From: Zeus faber
Lineage: Eukaryota; Chordata; Actinopteri; Zeiformes; Zeidae
Direction: 5' to 3'
Assembly (NCBI GenBank): GCA_960531495.1
Contig: OY482855.1
Location: forward strand, 5,700,139 to 5,764,138
Length of the DNA stretch: 64,000 nt
The translations under genes were made by a program, and so were the position numbers. Shown one piece after another: positions 11,925 through 22,097 of the stretch; the first letter of the stretch is position 1; each line of letters begins with the position of its first letter. Under the pieces are notes generated by a model that did not search any database, was not told where the DNA came from, and worked only from the letters and a program-made list of their open reading frames with translations.

Positions 11925-13045
11925 TTTGTGCAACAAATACGTTTGTTACTTAGTCTCCTTGTCAGTAACTTCAGGGAGAGCGATCAATCTGGAGATAGGG
12001 CGAATGTATTCCCAACCTTAAATAGTGGCTTTTGCAGTGCAAACCTTGCCATCTTTTCCCGGGTAAGTTTCGATAATCCTTCTAAGAGGCCATGGTGCTC
12101 GAGGATGCTGGGCGTCAACTACCATCACAGTCTGACCTGAATCCAGATTGTCCTTGTCTGTTTCCCATTTCTGCTGCGATTGAAGGCTTGGAAGATACGA
12201 TAGATAAGTAACGGATGAAAGCAGTCCAGAAGTGATCAGCTAGAATCTGGCTATAGACACCTTCTCCTACCCAGAAGGTCACTTTGACAGTAGAGCTGAG
12301 GGAGAGAAGAATTACGCCACCCCGTCAGTAGCATATTTTGTGTAACTGGGTCTGGTTCTGCCAGGTCAGAGGAGACATATCCAAGAGGTTTTGAATTTAA
12401 AATGCCCTCCACCTCGACCAGGACAGTATTTAGGACTACATCTGTTGTGGTCTGATTTCCCAGTGCAACACAGAATGCCATTTTCGCAGATTTTATTTCT
12501 CGCTCCCAGCTTCCACCAAAGTGTGGCGACAATAGAGGGTTAAACTGGAAACTGATCTGTGTATGAGCTAGAGACTTCTGTAAGGCTGGTGCCATGGCTT
12601 GAAAAGCATTTTGTAGCACTATATTAAGAAGTTAGTGGAAGTTAGTGCCACAATCAGAAAGGAGTTTAAAATGTTTTCCTCATCGGGAAACAAATCTTCT
12701 GAAGGCCATGAAAAATGCTTCAGTGTCTATATTGTCCAAGAGCTCAAGTTGTATACAACATGTAGTGACAGAGTGTGCCCCACCTTTTCTACGTGTGGCG
12801 TCCAACTTTAACGGTGACAGGCCCAAAACAGTCGATACCTGTGGACCAAAAGGGGGGCTTATACCCCTGACTGGGTTTGTGCGCCACCTTTGACAGTCGT
12901 GGCATTGGTGCTGGTAATGGCTAATGGCTTGGAATCCATGCAGGATCCAGAACCTGTGTCTAATTTCTCCTCTGGTCCAGGATGAAGCAGCTTTCTATCA
13001 TAATCCTGTATAAGAAGTTTGGTGAATGGATATTTAGAATCCATT
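11925..13045 (-). pseudogene. BEL/Pao integrase and C-terminal domain
   Basis: The minus strand from 13044 shows the HHCC-zinc-region text SKYPFTKLLIQDYDRKLLHPGPE. Then 12619-12251 gives the integrase core end FNPLLSPHFGGSWEREIKSA and VEVEGILNSKPLGYVSSD. Next comes VMVVDAQHPRAPWPLRRI with YIRPISRLIALPEV, typical of the DUF5641 domain that ends BEL polyproteins. The family match is strong by eye. There are at least three frame changes, and no intact catalytic triad can be followed. Confidence 0.8.
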
Positions 13046-13099
13046 ACAATGAGATGGATAGTGTCATAGTCAAGAGCTTTAGCTCTGCGAAATCGGCCG

Positions 13100-14410
13100 C
13101 CTACTCTGATGAGGCCTAGTTGAAGGTCATATTCAGGAGACAGGGGGAGTAGTTTACTACTACTTGGAAAAGGCTTATGAGCCTGAAGGGCAGTGAGTTC
13201 TCCAGAGATATAGCTGGGTATAAGTTGAGATTTGCCGCCCCATATAGTACATTCTTTGCTTCCGTTATCAGATCATCCCAGCTACTGTACTGTGTGAGGT
13301 CAGGGAGGTTTGTGTCATTTGTCATGGATACTGTGCAACAGAACATGGATTTCCTGAGTTCCTCTGTAGGTTCCGATTCGATTGACTCACATGGGTTGGC
13401 ATTTGGAAAAATGGAGGGCCTTGACTCCAGCGATGGGGTTGAGAAAGCTCTAGCAGGGTTTTGCCACGTGTTATGTCATCTGCTGTATTGGATGGATTGT
13501 TTGTGTCTGTATATCTCCAGGTGTTTATGCTGGTCAGCGTCTGAATCTCAGCTACCCTTGTACCCACAAACACCTTATAGTGACAGGAATCAAAGGTTTA
13601 CCAGGCTAGGACAGTGGTGGAGTCCAAAGTGTCCAAAGGGCAACTGTCTCTATTGCCCTATTACTGCCTCGTGTGAGGAAGGGAAACTCTGGAGACAATT
13701 GCTGACACCAAAGCATTGTTGAGCGGATTGAAGGACCTCCTCATTACCATCATTATGGTCTTGAACATGCTTACGGACTGCATAGGTGGCACAGCATGGG
13801 CTACAGGTTGTTTTGAATGGTAAGACCCGCCACTCATACACACTGGGGTCCTGATCTAGCTTCATCCCTCTCCACATGAAGCGCAGTAGTGGCTTGTCCT
13901 CAGGCAAAAGGTGTCCTGGGTGGAACCTTGAATGTCTCCACAGATGGAAATGGTATGTTCCCTGAATCGGAGTAAGACTCCAAGGAGTGAGGGACCCAAA
14001 GTTGGGTCAGGGAGAAGACATTTGTTTTGACTTTGACCCATATATACAAAGGAGCAGTCAAACAAAACCCTGTGTTTGCCATTATGTTCGACATTGTGAT
14101 GTGGTAAATACCAGGTTTCTGTTGGTTGTTCCACCTGCTCATTGGGAATCCTTTGAACAAAACCTCTCTGCCCATTTCCAGCTTGTAGATCTCAGCCAGA
14201 TTGGAATCTCTCATCAGGTGTATTTCTGTAACACAGAGACGGGGCAGGACCGTTTCTTTTGGAGCTTGGGGGAGATGACTATTGAGAACTCTAAGCAGTC
14301 GGGTGGCATAGTGCATTATGCCATCTATCTCTACACAAGCTGTCCCTTTGTCAAGTAGATCCAGAGCTAGTTGGTCTTGCTTTGACCTTGTCGCTGTCCT
14401 TTTATTCATA
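13100..14410 (-). pseudogene. BEL/Pao reverse transcriptase and RNase H
   Basis: The minus strand shows DSNLAEIYKLEMGREVLFKG upstream and EDKPLLRFMWRGMK with YEWRVLPFKTTCSPCCATYA in the RT fingers/palm; the usual BEL text has PFGTTCSPCCA. Then VGTRVAEIQTLTSINTW and ADDITRGKTLLELSQPHRW come from the RNase H / connection region. Several frameshifts separate the blocks, so the enzyme is not functional. Confidence 0.8.
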
Positions 14411-14537
14411 CAGTATATGGCAAAGGGTCAATCTGCCAGAGCTTCTCCACATTTCTGAGCAGTTCACTTCTAAGAGAGGTGAGAGTGGAAAAGAAAGACT
14501 GCTGGGGCTGGTTTAGACTGGCTGGCCCCTGAAGGCC

Positions 14538-15160
14538 TCAACCTAGCATGGTGTGGACAGTCACCGGTCCACTTGGTGGTCCCATGATTGCTGGCTGTGT
14601 GGTTGTAATGAGATAGGCATAGTCTGAACCTATGAGGACAAGAGGACGTGCATGGTCAACAGGCTGTAGAGGAGGGTCTCTGAGATGGTGATAACATTCT
14701 TGCAGTTGTTTTAAAGGGTACGTCTGCACTGACAATCCAAGATTCTCTGCTGTAAAGGCCCCATCAATTGTGTGTCTTTCAAGTGGCTGGTTGATGGGAG
14801 ATATTTGGAAGGATACGGATGCTCCAGTTAGTTGCACTATCTCTGTTTTACTGTGTGTAATGAAATTGTTTCGGATTGTGATTTCAGGCCAAAATATTGG
14901 CCAGCCTGAGGGAGCAGAATAGACCTGTCTGATCCATCATCAAGAACTGCGTGGGTTTTGAGTGTTTTCTCACCATTGTGGAGACAAACACCAACAACCT
15001 TCAGCATGACTTTCGGTGACCTGTTAGATTTTTCCATATAAAGGAGCTCTGAGGGAGATGATGTAAACATCCCAGTGGCTGGTTTGCTATCAATAGCATC
15101 CTGGAGAATAGTCAAGTGGAGCTCCTTACATGTGTTGCATGGCCTTTTCAAAGCACACAC
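14538..15160 (-). pseudogene. BEL/Pao aspartic protease
   Basis: The minus strand contains THAVLDDGSDRSILLPQAG, where the D-[DST]-G motif expected of a retroelement aspartic protease reads LDDGSD. It is followed by SFQISPINQPLERHTIDGAF and LVLIGSDYAYLITT, matching the protease (DUF1758-like) region of fish BEL elements. A frame break lies at about 14837. The domain lies between gag and RT, as expected for this superfamily. Confidence 0.8.
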
Positions 15161-15903
15161 ACCTTATTTATGTATTCTCCCACAATTCCCTCATCTCCCC
15201 TTTTCTTTCTGCCACTTCACAATGTCCTTTGTAGAGAGTATTTGCACTCTGTGCATGAGCCAAGGATATTGCTGATGCTGATATAGATATGCTTTGGCTT
15301 TATCTTTGATGCCTATTTCTATTTGCTTTGGGTAAGGCTCTTTGTGTTTCATTTATCTAGGTGTGGTAGACAAGTAGACATTGGTGATGGTGTTAGTGGG
15401 TCTGGAAGATTGCCGTTCCTTAACAATCTTGGAGTTTTTCTGCCTGTACGGTTCAACTGCTCTCTCTGATATGCGTTTGGTTCTGGACTTTAACTGTACC
15501 GAGGATGACAGATCGAGGAGGGAGTATGTCTGGTTAGCCTGCCCTGGTAAAATGCCGCGGTTGATACAATGTTCAATAAAACTATCCCTATACTGCACAG
15601 GGAGTTTGCTGAGGAATCTATCTACATGAGAGCCACATCGTAACTCATATCCATTAGGACCTTCAAGGGACAGCAGCATTCTCACTAAAGTATGAACAGA
15701 CAGGGAGAAATCATCAATGGCCTCAACATCACCTTTACGAATCGGAGGGGAAGTCAAAATGGTACCGATTTCACTCTGGACAAGCTGTTGTGGTTGGCCA
15801 TATTTATCTTGTAGAGCTTGGAGTGCAGCTGAGTAGGGTCTAGCATCATGCATGCTGGATTTGGCCAATTTGTATGCTCCTAGATGGTGGATATGGTCTA
15901 ATA

Positions 15904-17394
15904 CAGGGGTGCCCAATACGTTGATCGTGATCGACGAGTAGATCGCAAAGGTAGTACGGGTAGATTGTGCGGCATTCAAAAAAATATATATTTTTAACAG
16001 ATCTGACCAACATGTTGAATGAGTTTAATTTAGAGCTGCAAGGAAAAGAAAAAAGTGGTCAATATGATCAGTTCAGTTAATGTTTTCAAACGAAAAATGC
16101 AACTTCTGTCCTCAAAGCTGTAGCGCCATGATTTGGGGAACTTTCAAAATCTCGCATCAGAGCTGGAGACCCAAGGGAAGACGTGTGCGCAACTTTACAG
16201 TGCGCGCTACACAGAGCATATTGAAAATTATCTGTCAGACCTTGACAAACGGTTTCAAGACTTTGCTTTACTCAAGCCAGTCGCTACATTTATGTGCTAC
16301 CCGTTTAGGGAAGATGTTGATTCACTCGCATCAAAAATTGCAACACTTTCACCTGAACTCGTCTGAAGTGGAGGATGAGATGTTGACCCCACAGGCGGAC
16401 ATTCAGCTGAAGTCCAGGGCTCATGGACAGTTTTGGAACTTACTCACAGAGGAAAAGCACCCAAACATAAGGAAATGTGCTACCTCCTTGACTGCATTAT
16501 TCGGCTCTAGTTATTTTTGCGAGTCAGCCTTTTCCCACATGAAGATTATTAAGTCCCAAATAGCGTTCCACCATGACTGATGATCATTTGGAAGCCTGCT
16601 TGAGGCTGGCTACCGTCGCGACTATGCAACCCTGGCCGACTCCACTCAGTGCAAATCAGAGTAAGGTAGTGACCATCAATGTATTTAATTGTATTGTGCC
16701 GTAAGCGTTCATGCAGTGATGCAAGGTACACCAACAAATATTGTGTATATATAAAGTATACTTAGTAAATGTCACGACCAGGGCTAAGAGAGACCCAAAC
16801 CCACAACACGGGGAGATGGGAGGCAGACAAAGGATGTTTATTAGCCCACACGGTGGAGCTGGCCGGGTGAACCCGGTCAGGTAGGGATGGAGCAGGGCTG
16901 GGCAGGGATGATGACCGGGAGGAGGGGTCCAGGATCCGGGTGGAGAGACGGGGAACCGGGCTGGATGGACAGCCTTGGTCAACGAGCGAGACAGGCAGGT
17001 AAACCGGGCTGGCTGGAGAGGGACGGACAGACTGGGTCGACAAGCAGGTAAGGGGAAGACAAAACAAAGAGACATAGACGAGAAACAGGCGCTAGGAACA
17101 GCGCCAATAGCTGTACAACTCAGGTAAGCTAGTTGACGGTCTGGCAAAGAATGACTGGGAAGCTGGAGACTAAATACTGTGTGGAGTGATGCAGGTAATA
17201 GATCCCAGGTGTGTGCAATTGGCTCAAGGGGGGAGCTGCAGATGAGGCAAGAGTGGCCTCTAGTGGTGCTGGGAGGCCATGGGCCTAACAAAATATATAA
17301 ATAAATATATTTAGCATTTTGTAATGCAGGTAGATCATTTTGACCTGGTCATTTTAAAAGTAGTTCGCTAGCTGAAAAAGTGTGGGCACCCCTG
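15904..17394 (+). mobile_element. hAT element nested in BEL gag, with 8-bp target duplication
   Basis: The element begins CAGGGGTGCCCAATACG and ends TGTGGGCACCCCTG, giving near-perfect 11-base terminal inverted repeats. It is flanked by GTCTAATA (15896-15903) and GTCTAAAA (17395-17402), an 8-bp target duplication with one mismatch, as expected for hAT. Inside, the plus strand encodes a C-terminal hAT dimerisation region (about 16360-16600) with TPQADIQLKSRAHGQFWNLL and SYFCESAFSHMKIIKSQ. Most of the transposase is missing or frameshifted, so it is non-autonomous. It also carries a nested insertion at about 16770-17289. Confidence 0.9.
16770..17289. mobile_element. Unclassified insertion inside the hAT element
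   Basis: Between two AT-rich stretches typical of the surrounding hAT lies a GC-rich block of about 520 bases. It starts TGTCACGACCAGGGCTAAGA and ends GGCCTCTAGTGGTGCTGGGA plus a few bases. It carries no recognisable protein and no long inverted repeats. Its base composition and sharp edges suggest a separate element, perhaps a solo LTR or MITE, but the class is not certain. Confidence 0.45.
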
Positions 17395-17664
17395 GTCTAA
17401 AAGAACCTGGTATTTATACTGCTCAGTGAGATGGTGATGATTGTCAAGGATATTATCAAGGGCCATTTTCAGGAGGGCAAATTCACTCTCTTGTCCACTC
17501 TTAAAGGTTGTCAGTAAGGGCTTTAGGATCCCATGAGCAGAAGCAGATTTTCTGGGCAAGATATGCATATTCATAAGGAACACATCTCGGCCCCATAGGG
17601 GCATGAGCAGACAGCATGCAGACAGCGTGCAAACAGCGTGACCTGCGCTTCGCTGTGTGTACAC

Positions 17665-17840
17665 GTTCCTCCAAATAAAACAAATGAAAACAGTGAGCTA
17701 CGTTTCCTTATTGAAGGGAAAAATAAACCTGTGCGTAATGGGAACACTTAGTCAGTCACTCTCTTGAGATTAATATGCCTTGTCTAGTGAGTACACAGTA
17801 TTTGTTTCAAAACCTATAATGTAGTCTAGCTCCTATAACA
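17665..17840. repeat. Fragment of dispersed repeat family B
   Basis: The text TTCCTCCAAATAAAACAAAT with AAAACAGTG and GTGCGTAATGGGAACAC resembles the blocks at 42096-42143 and 42530-42660. In those copies the corresponding text is CCCAAATAAAACAACTAAAA and CCCCATTACGCAC (opposite strand order varies). This is probably a scattered transposon remnant. No boundaries are visible. Confidence 0.4.
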
Positions 17841-18945
17841 CACATCATGGAAGTCCTGGAGAGACTGATATTGGCCCATCTTACACCTCAGGTGAGCACC
17901 TCTCTAGACCCACTGCAGTTTGCCCATTACCCCAAGGTTGGAGTTGAAGACGTCATTATCTACCTGCTTCAGCGAGCCCACTCTCACCTGAACAAAGCAG
18001 GCAGCATTGTGAGGATCACGTTTTTGTTTTCTCCAGTGCTTTCAACATGATCCAGCCTGCACTGCTGCAAGAGAAGCTCCAAGGGATGAAGGTGGACGAA
18101 TAGACCACAGTTTGTGCGTTTGAGGGAATGTGTGTCTGAGCGGGTGGTTAGCAACACAGGAGCACGGCAGGGGACTGTACTCTCACCTTTCCTCTTCACG
18201 CTGTATACCTCAAACTTCCAATACAACTCGGAGTCCTGTCATCTGCAAAAATTTTCGAATGACTCTACAGTTGTGAGGTGTACAACTGGTGGACAGGAGA
18301 CTGAGTGTAGGGAACTGGTGGACCGCTTTATGTCATTGGTGTGGAAACAACCACCTTGTCTGAAATGCGACCAAGATGAAGGAGTTGGTTGTGGATTTCA
18401 GGAGGACCAGGACTTAGCCGAACACTTTTTCCATCCTGGGAGAAAAGGTAGATGTAGTGGAGGGTTACAGGTACCTGGGCGTTCACCTGGACAATAGACT
18501 GGATTGGAAATGCAACACTGAGGCTGTCTACAGGAAGGGACCGAGCAGACTCTACTTCTTGAGGAAGCTCAGGTCAAGCTGAGGCTTTATTGTGTGCAGC
18601 AAGATGCTGCATATCTTCTACCAGTCTGTTGTGGCTAGCGCAATTTCCTTTGCAGTCATCTGTTGGGCCAGCAGCATTAGAGCCAGCGACTCCAAGAAAC
18701 TGAACCTGATAAAGAAGGTTGGCTCTGTGCTGGGGACTGCTCTGGAGCCCGAAGAGCTGGTTGTGGAGCGAAGGATGTTGCACAAGCTGCTCAGCATAAT
18801 GTACAACACTGCACACCCCCTACACAACCTACTGGTCAAACAACAGAGTGTCTTCAGCCAGAGGCTCCTTCAGCTCCGCTGCAATAAGGACCACTACAGG
18901 AGGTCACAAGGCACATTTTTCTTCACATTTAACTTCCACTTTTAA
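17840..18945 (+). mobile_element. Rex1/L2-like LINE reverse transcriptase remnant
   Basis: The plus strand, over several frames, reads LERLILAHLTPQVSTSLDPL, EDVIIYLLQRAHSHL, FNMIQPALLQEKLQGMK (RT motif A area), GARQGTVLSPFLFTLYT (motif B, usually APQG) and HLQKFSNDSTVV (motif C). The C-terminal text SKMLHIFYQSVVASAISFAV and VERRMLHKLLSIMYNTAHPL follows. Motif C has Asn where the first catalytic Asp is expected, and frameshifts occur after it, so it is inactive. Its 3' tail probably lies at 20800-20925, beyond the Tc1 insertion. Confidence 0.8.
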
Positions 18946-19019
18946 GCTTTACCTTTCACTCAGTTAAATTCTATTTTATTCTATTTTCTTTTATTTTTTA
19001 TACGGCACAGTAGTTATTT

Positions 19020-19163
19020 TATATGTATATGTATATACACGTATGCATATGTGTGTGTATCTGTATATATGTTTGTTTGTGTATATTTATGTCTATATAT
19101 ATATGTATGTATGTGTATATACAGTATACAGTATGTATATGTATGTATGTATGTGTATATATT

Positions 19164-19259
<96 letters not shown>
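19020..19259. repeat. (TATG)n, (GT)n and (AT)n microsatellite tract
   Basis: Imperfect TATG/TGTA repeats pass into GT units at 19167-19207 and then about 25 AT units at 19209-19259. The tract lies between the LINE RT and the Tc1-like element, which uses TA target sites. Confidence 0.95.
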
Positions 19260-19261
<2 letters not shown>

Positions 19262-19262
<1 letters not shown>

Positions 19263-20722
19263 TACTCACAAAAGGTTAAGGATATTCGGCTTTCGGGTGA
19301 AATTTCAGGATGAACCTAAAATGCACTATAACCTTTACAGCTGAACTTAATTTGGCCTTCTCTAAACTTTTGAATGTACATGTCCAACTGTTCAATGTTT
19401 CAGTACTTTTTGCACAACTTGCTGTTCTCTAACAAGGCAAAATTCAATTGTTTAGAATGGGTATTTAAACAGTCCTCTTCATCATGCTGTTTACATTTTG
19501 ACATCATGAGACCAAGACGACACCTAACAATTGATCAACAGGACCTCGCCATTGCGAGGCTTCAAACAGGATGTTCTCAGAGGGAAGTGGCCACTGAGCT
19601 TAGAGTGTCACAGAGTGTCATCAGCAGGTTGCAACAGAGATACAGAGAGACTGGAAGAGTCACAGAAAGGCATAGAAGTGGACGTCCTTCAGCCAAATCC
19701 CACACTGATGAGCGCTTCATTGTGAACAGTGCCCTGCGGAACCGGATGATGAATGCCACTCAACTCCAGGCACATTTAAGGGAGGTGAGAGGCACCCAAG
19801 TGTCACGTCAGACCATTCGAAACCGTTTACATCAGCGTGGTCTGCGTGCTAGATGACCTGCAAGGGTACCTGACCACACCACCAGGCACAGGCATCATCG
19901 TCTTACAGGGCCAGGGAGCATTTACGCTGGATGAGGGACCAGTGGCCTCAGTGCTGTTCTCTAATGAAAGTCGATTCACGTTGAGCAGAAAAGATGGCCG
20001 CCAACGATGTTGGAGATGTCAAGGAGAGCGCTATGCATCAGCCACTGTTGTCACCAGACGAGCCTTTGGTGGTGGTGGTGTTACAGTGTGGGCAGGTGTG
20101 TCTAGTCAATACAGAACTGCCCTACACATTGTTAATGGTACAGTGACAAGCCCATACTACCTGAATAACATCATTAATCCAGTCATTGTGCCCCTGCATG
20201 AACAACACAGGCCTCATTTCATCTTCATGGACGACAATGCTCCAGCTCATCGAGGTCGCATCATTAGGGAACGGCTGCTGGAGCCTGGGGTACCTCAAAT
20301 GGAGTGGCCTGCACTTTCTCCAGACCCTGAATCCCATAGAAAACCTATGGGATCAGCTGAGTGGCCGTGTTGAGGCTCGTAACTCTGTACCCCAGAACCT
20401 CAATGACCTGAGGGCCACACTTCAAGAAGAGTGGGGTTCCATGCCTCAGCAGACAATAAGTCGACTTGTGAACAGCATGAGACGTCGTTGTCAAGCTGTA
20501 ATTGATGCTCAAGGGCACATGACAAGTTATTGAGACATTGACATTTTTTGTTGTGGTTTACCCACCACTGTTGTTGGCTTTTGTTTCAATAAATTGTTTG
20601 AGATGAGGAAATCACCATTGCATGCTTCTACTTAAATGCCCTACTTTCATGATATAATATCACTGTAGTGTGAACTTTTTACATTTTCCATAAATTTCAC
20701 CCGAAAGCCAAATATCCCTAAC

Positions 20723-20735
<13 letters not shown>
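19262..20735 (+). mobile_element. Tc1-like DNA transposon
   Basis: The left terminal region (from 19262) includes GGATATTCGGCTTTCGGGTG and AAATTTCAGG. The right region (20690-20725) carries the inverted counterpart AAATTTCACCCGAAAGCC and AAATATCCCTAACTTTG. The element lies in a TA-rich microsatellite, as expected for TA-targeting Tc1/mariner elements. The outermost right end has merged into a (GT)n run. It encodes one transposase, described separately, and has an AATAAA near its 3' end. Confidence 0.88.
19506..20533 (+). pseudogene. Tc1-like transposase, inactivated
   Basis: The protein starts MRPRRHLTIDQQDLAIARLQ with a helix-turn-helix region (SQREVATELRVSQSVISRLQ), as in Tc1-like transposases. 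The catalytic domain follows: [23 protein letters not shown] and, after a frame change, [12 protein letters not shown]. In this family the first motif is normally SDES, so the first catalytic Asp is replaced by Asn here. There is also a frame change around 19850-19930 and another near 20325, where an extra base sits in the [18 protein letters not shown] region. The C-terminus ends before TGA at 20531-20533. It is clearly dead but only mildly decayed. Confidence 0.9.
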
Positions 20736-20781
<46 letters not shown>

Positions 20782-20790
20782 TTATATATA
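20725..20790. repeat. (GT)n and (TA)n microsatellite
   Basis: About 23 GT units are followed by a short TA tract at the right edge of the Tc1-like element. Confidence 0.95.
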
Positions 20791-20799
20791 GTAATTGAT

Positions 20800-20925
20800 T
20801 CAAATGAACGTGTGTTTTTGTACATGATGTATGTTTTGTCATGTATGTCATTGCTGCTCCAACACTGGAATTTCCCTTTGGGAATTAATAAAGTATCTTT
20901 ATCTTATCTTATGTTATCTTAAACA
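20800..20925 (+). mobile_element. LINE 3' UTR and tail (Rex1/L2-like)
   Basis: The sequence CACTGGAATTTCCCTTTGGG with AATTAATAAAGTATCTTTATC and TTATC repeats is a typical 3' end of this LINE type. It is probably the end of the LINE at 17840-18945, displaced by the Tc1-like insertion. The gap 20930-21235 downstream shows only AT-rich sequence and a short CA repeat. Confidence 0.65.
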
Positions 20926-21239
20926 CTGTATTTCATTCCTCTTCCTTCACGATTGACATGTATGTGGTGGAGTGTGATAGGGCAATGAGGAAAAAAAGGA
21001 AAATTTCAGTTTATTTGCATTTGTACAGCACATTCCGTATACAGACATAAAATACATTATACAAAAAGCAAAGAAAAATAACGGCATAGAAAGACACACA
21101 CACACAGATATATAATTTGAGAATAGACAGATAAGGAAAAGAGAAATATATAACTTATCTGCCTTTTCTTATTGTTGCCTATTCTTCTTTCACCTACAAC
21201 TCAAACTTGACATGTTTTTTTTAACTCTCAGGAGACAAT

Positions 21240-21421
21240 GAAACGTCTCATCCTGTCAAGCAACGTCCGGTCACGTGTCAGTGACGTCAAATCCCGTGAC
21301 AATCGCCGTCCCGCTCAGGACCCAACGACCCTGTTGACGCCGCGCGGTCGAGCCGCCGTCAGCCTGTCCCGCGCCTGCCTGTCCCGCAGGAGTGCTCTGT
21401 TTTTCATTGCAGGAACTCAAA
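21240..21421 (+). promoter_or_regulatory. rpain promoter / 5' region with CRE and E-box
   Basis: This GC-rich interval directly upstream of the rpain start contains a perfect cAMP-response element, TGACGTCA at 21282-21289. A CACGTG E-box lies at 21272-21277, only 4 bases before it. The surrounding sequence is CpG-rich, in contrast to the AT-rich flank. No TATA box is visible, which fits a housekeeping gene. The transcription start is not determinable. A CAG just before the start (about 21410) could even be a splice acceptor for a 5' UTR exon. Confidence 0.5.
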
Positions 21422-22041
21422 ATGGACACTTTGAACCGACACCGCGCCCTTTACAAGGAAACGACTCCGCCATGGAAGGAGACATATCGCAAGGTGAGAA
21501 AAAACAAGTTGTGTAGCATGGTAGCGTCCAATGGCCGGGTTTCTGCGCGGCGTCCAGGCGGGAATAAGGGCCGCCGTGGTGGCTGTATGTTTGTTTGTTT
21601 GTTAGAGGTGTGTGGACAGGTTGAGGAACAGCCGGTCGCGTCTGCTGGAGCGGTATCGCCAGACGGGAGGGAGTCCGCAGCGCTGCGGCGCCGACGGCTC
21701 CGCCCTCGTCCGGGAGGTGATGGAGGAGGAATGGAGCGCGCTGCAGTCAGAGGACCGGGGACTGCCGTCGTTATGGGGATCCAGTGGCTTAGGAGAGGTG
21801 GGCCCCCCCGTCCGTTTCTCTCTTAGGTCGTTTTTTTTTTTCCCCCAATGTGTTGGGAAACGTGTTGTTCTGTCTTTTCAGGCCACGACTGTGATCTTCA
21901 GAAACTCTTAAGTCAGGACTGGAGCTGCCTCATGGAACTGCATGAGGCCGGCTTATTAAGTTCCCTGGCAGCAACACACTCACTGTTGTTATTGTTCCAC
22001 ATCGTATTATTAAGCTATTTTGTCTGGAAATAGACACTAGA

Positions 22042-22097
<56 letters not shown>

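Larger units (their letters stand above)
11200..17664 (-). mobile_element. BEL/Pao LTR retrotransposon, degenerate, interrupted by a hAT
   Basis: Almost the whole BEL/Pao polyprotein can be followed along the minus strand. The order is gag (17664 to 15353), aspartic protease (15160 to 14538), reverse transcriptase (14409 to 13650), RNase H (13573 to 13116), integrase (13044 to 12251) and the C-terminal DUF5641-like region (12240 to about 11925). The frames change repeatedly and stops are present, so the element is inactive. The 3' LTR would be expected within 11200-11900, but I could not define its edges. The 5' LTR is not evident, because a LINE begins near 17840. Confidence 0.85.
15353..17664 (-). 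pseudogene. BEL/Pao gag, split by a hAT insertion
   Basis: The upstream half (17664-17403) reads ESEFALLKMALDNILDNHHH and LTEQYKYQVL. The downstream half (15895-15353) continues with HIHHLGAYKLAKSSMHDARP, SLSVHTLVRMLLSLEGPNGY and SKLPVQYRDSFIEHC. The two halves join across the hAT at 15904-17394, and the gag text is recognisably continuous once it is excluded. This DUF1759-type gag lacks an obvious zinc knuckle in the part preserved. Confidence 0.8.

Noticed and set aside
13177..13722. 181-codon plus-strand frame
   Set aside because: It lies antisense to the BEL/Pao RT and RNase H segments, which have clear family motifs.
21238..21516. A longer rpain N-terminus from an ATG at 21238
   Set aside because: That frame differs from the one encoding MDTLNRHRALYKE, which matches the family start, and it covers the promoter-like CpG island.
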